DNA from: Luzula sylvatica
Taxonomy: Eukaryota > Streptophyta > Magnoliopsida > Poales > Juncaceae
Direction: 5' to 3'
Assembly (NCBI GenBank): GCA_946800325.1
Contig: OX326958.1
Location: forward strand, 63,406,366-63,470,365
Length of the DNA stretch: 64,000 nucleotides
Shown here: piece by piece, positions 62,301 to 64,000 of the stretch
Numbering within the stretch: position 1 is the stretch's first letter
Layout: each line of letters starts with the position of its first letter
Program-made: the position numbers and the translations under genes
Notes under the pieces: generated by a model
Database searches by the model: none
Seen by the model: the letters and a program-made list of their open reading frames with translations, nothing else
What the model was told of the DNA's origin: nothing

Positions 62301-63225
62301 TGGTTCGTTTGGAACTAAACTAGGAACAGAACATGACATTGGAGCTGTCGCAAGAGATCAATGTAAGTCAAGATTTTTTTTTTTCATCTTGAGACATAGT
62401 ATATTATAGTTTCTGTGACGCTGCTTAATTGAACTCACATAAAGTGTTAAAACATTTTTTTTTAAGATATTTTAAGTTTATTTAATAAAATTATTAGTGT
62501 TGAATACATAATATCTAATACTTGTGGAACTGTGACGAAAATATTCATATTTATTTTCCACGAATTCGAGGTACGATATCCACAATACGCAACACGATGT
62601 CGCCCATCTCGAGGGACGAGGTCCATAACTTCTTATTGCTCGCTGTGGTCATCGTCGTTACTTTTCCAAAATAATTTCTTTGTTACAAATGTTATCTCAC
62701 CTCATGCGTCATACTCATCAACTTGGCTTGCGATGACTTTGGACATCTAATAATTATCTCACCTCATGCGTCATACGTATTGTTTTGATGATTTCATGAA
62801 GTTTATATACATTAGATTTAAATGAAAAAATATTAAAATATTAAAATATATAAAAAAATCAAGCATTCTTTAGGTCCAACCAATTTATCTTTTAGAACTC
62901 ATAACATAAATGTTCTTATGAAGAATCATATTATTAATGTGCGTGAGAAATTACACATAACCATGTCCTTAATTTGTGCGAGTACTATAATTAAATTAAT
63001 TTGGGTGTACGAGACATCATAACATTTTAATCGTCTAAATTTGTCTTTGGATGTTCTTAAAAAACGGTGAAATAGTTTAATGCAAGAAATTGAAAATGAA
63101 TTCCTTAATCAAATTGCAAAGTTCATATAGTTTATCAACTATTTGATATTTTTTATGATGAACGGTGTTGATAGGCAAAACACAAATTTCAATATTTTGT
63201 GCATAACATCATCTCCGAACCCAAA
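62301..63225. other. Remnants of the inverted-repeat arms and unassigned DNA
   Basis: 62571-62760 matches the left arm with internal deletions and 63125-63220 matches the right arm. 62761-63124 is different, unassigned DNA. No gene is supported. Confidence 0.6.
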
Positions 63226-64000
63226 TTTTTAATGAGTAATGATTTTGCACTCTAAATGACCGTCAATGCATTTTCAAGTGCACTCCAAAATGCATTCCTT
63301 CTCGGTTCCTTCTTCACCTTATCATATAATTTGCATGTATAATTTTCTGTTATTATTTTTATACTTTTTGTATAATATGTATAAATGGTATGTTCTTATT
63401 TACACTGTTTTTTATTATAATTTATATATTTTTGTAGTATTTTTATAACATTTTTCTATACCATATGGAAATAAAAATACGTGGTTAATACATTTCACTA
63501 TATTTTTTTTTTTTCTATACTCCAAATAAAATATTTGTTGTAGTTTGTATTTTTTACTATTATTTATGCATTATTTTCGATACTCTTGATAAAAAGACAT
63601 GTAAATAATTATTATTATACTTTTTTATACTATGAATACAAGTTTTGTTTTTATTTATAATTTTTTACTGTGGATAAACATTTGTTGATTTTTATATCTT
63701 GTTTAATATTATTTATACATTGTCTAATATTTATTGTAAAAATATATATAAATACTAGTATTTTTAATTAGGAGTCGTTGTAAAAAGATATAAATATAAT
63801 GGTGAAAGGTATAGCGCAAAAATAATTATCTGAAAACGTTGGAGGTCGTCCGTATTTTGGGCGCTGTCCGTTAAATGTGTCCGTTCGTCTAATTTTGTTG
63901 TCCGCGTTTATTTAAGCCAGTGCCTTGTTACGTGTCGACTCCTGGTTGGAATTGCCGTTTTGGAGTGCAATAACACTGGAGTGTGTTAGCAACTCTCTAT
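63226..64000. other. AT-rich DNA, possible truncated TIR element
   Basis: ATGATTTTGCACTCTAAATGAC near 63238 resembles the complement of the far right end (TTTTGGAGTGCAATAACACTGG, about 63958-63979). This suggests an element of about 750 bp that may end at or beyond the window edge. No ORF is supported. Confidence 0.3.

Larger units (their letters stand above)
58240..63225 (+). repeat. Segmental duplication, copy 2 (WRKY region)
   Basis: This is collinear with 24575 onward, including the non-coding 3' part and fragments of the inverted-repeat arms (62571-62760 in left-arm orientation, 63125-63220 in right-arm orientation). The LTR, LINE and retrosequence of copy 1 are absent. Confidence 0.9.

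Overview
This window is plant nuclear DNA, almost certainly from a eudicot. The genes have many short introns with GT..AG borders, intergenic DNA is AT-rich, and the families are plant-specific: a group I WRKY factor, a wall-associated kinase, a chloroplast-type PPR protein, an organellar lysyl-tRNA synthetase and an OXA2-type insertase with a TPR tail. Roughly half of the window is transposon-derived. I found no CRISPR array, rRNA or convincing tRNA.

Layout. 1-1352 is a large palindromic element. 1960-2690 is a broken calcium-dependent kinase fragment. 6205-10511 holds two convergent genes (WD40 protein on +, At5g48730-like PPR on -). 11089-14050 is lysyl-tRNA synthetase (-) and 15357-16772 a MAT1-like TFIIH/CAK assembly factor (-). 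17814-19272 is a solo LTR with a 5-bp target duplication, next to a decayed hAT element (19296-20677). 20836-23681 is OXA2 (+) and 24508-26180 an intact WRKY gene (+). 27408-38270 is a nest of insertions: a poly(A) retrosequence, a dead LINE, and a second LTR inside a 556-bp inverted repeat. 38828-43868 is mostly repeat DNA with two Helitron 3' ends and a MULE-type MITE. 44476-49846 is a wall-associated kinase (+). 50995-56997 is a nearly intact L1-type LINE inserted in a broken gene of unknown identity. 58240-63225 is a second, decayed copy of the WRKY region.

The housekeeping genes are organelle- or nucleus-directed and show no operon-like logic. The informative part is the comparison of paralogous segments. 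The WRKY segment occurs twice (24575 onward and 58240 onward), so each copy serves as an empty-site control for insertions in the other. This independently supports the poly(A) retrosequence, a hAT MITE, a 211-bp insert with a 9-bp target duplication, and a LINE whose empty site survives in the mirrored arm.

The most unusual signal is in the two LTRs. Both carry a dense array of palindromes of the type CCGTTRYAACGG, set in pairs about two helical turns apart and organised into a roughly 190-bp higher-order repeat upstream of a TATA box. The second most unusual signal is a family of elements built from four alternating inverted modules of about 220 bp; one member adjoins a Helitron terminus.
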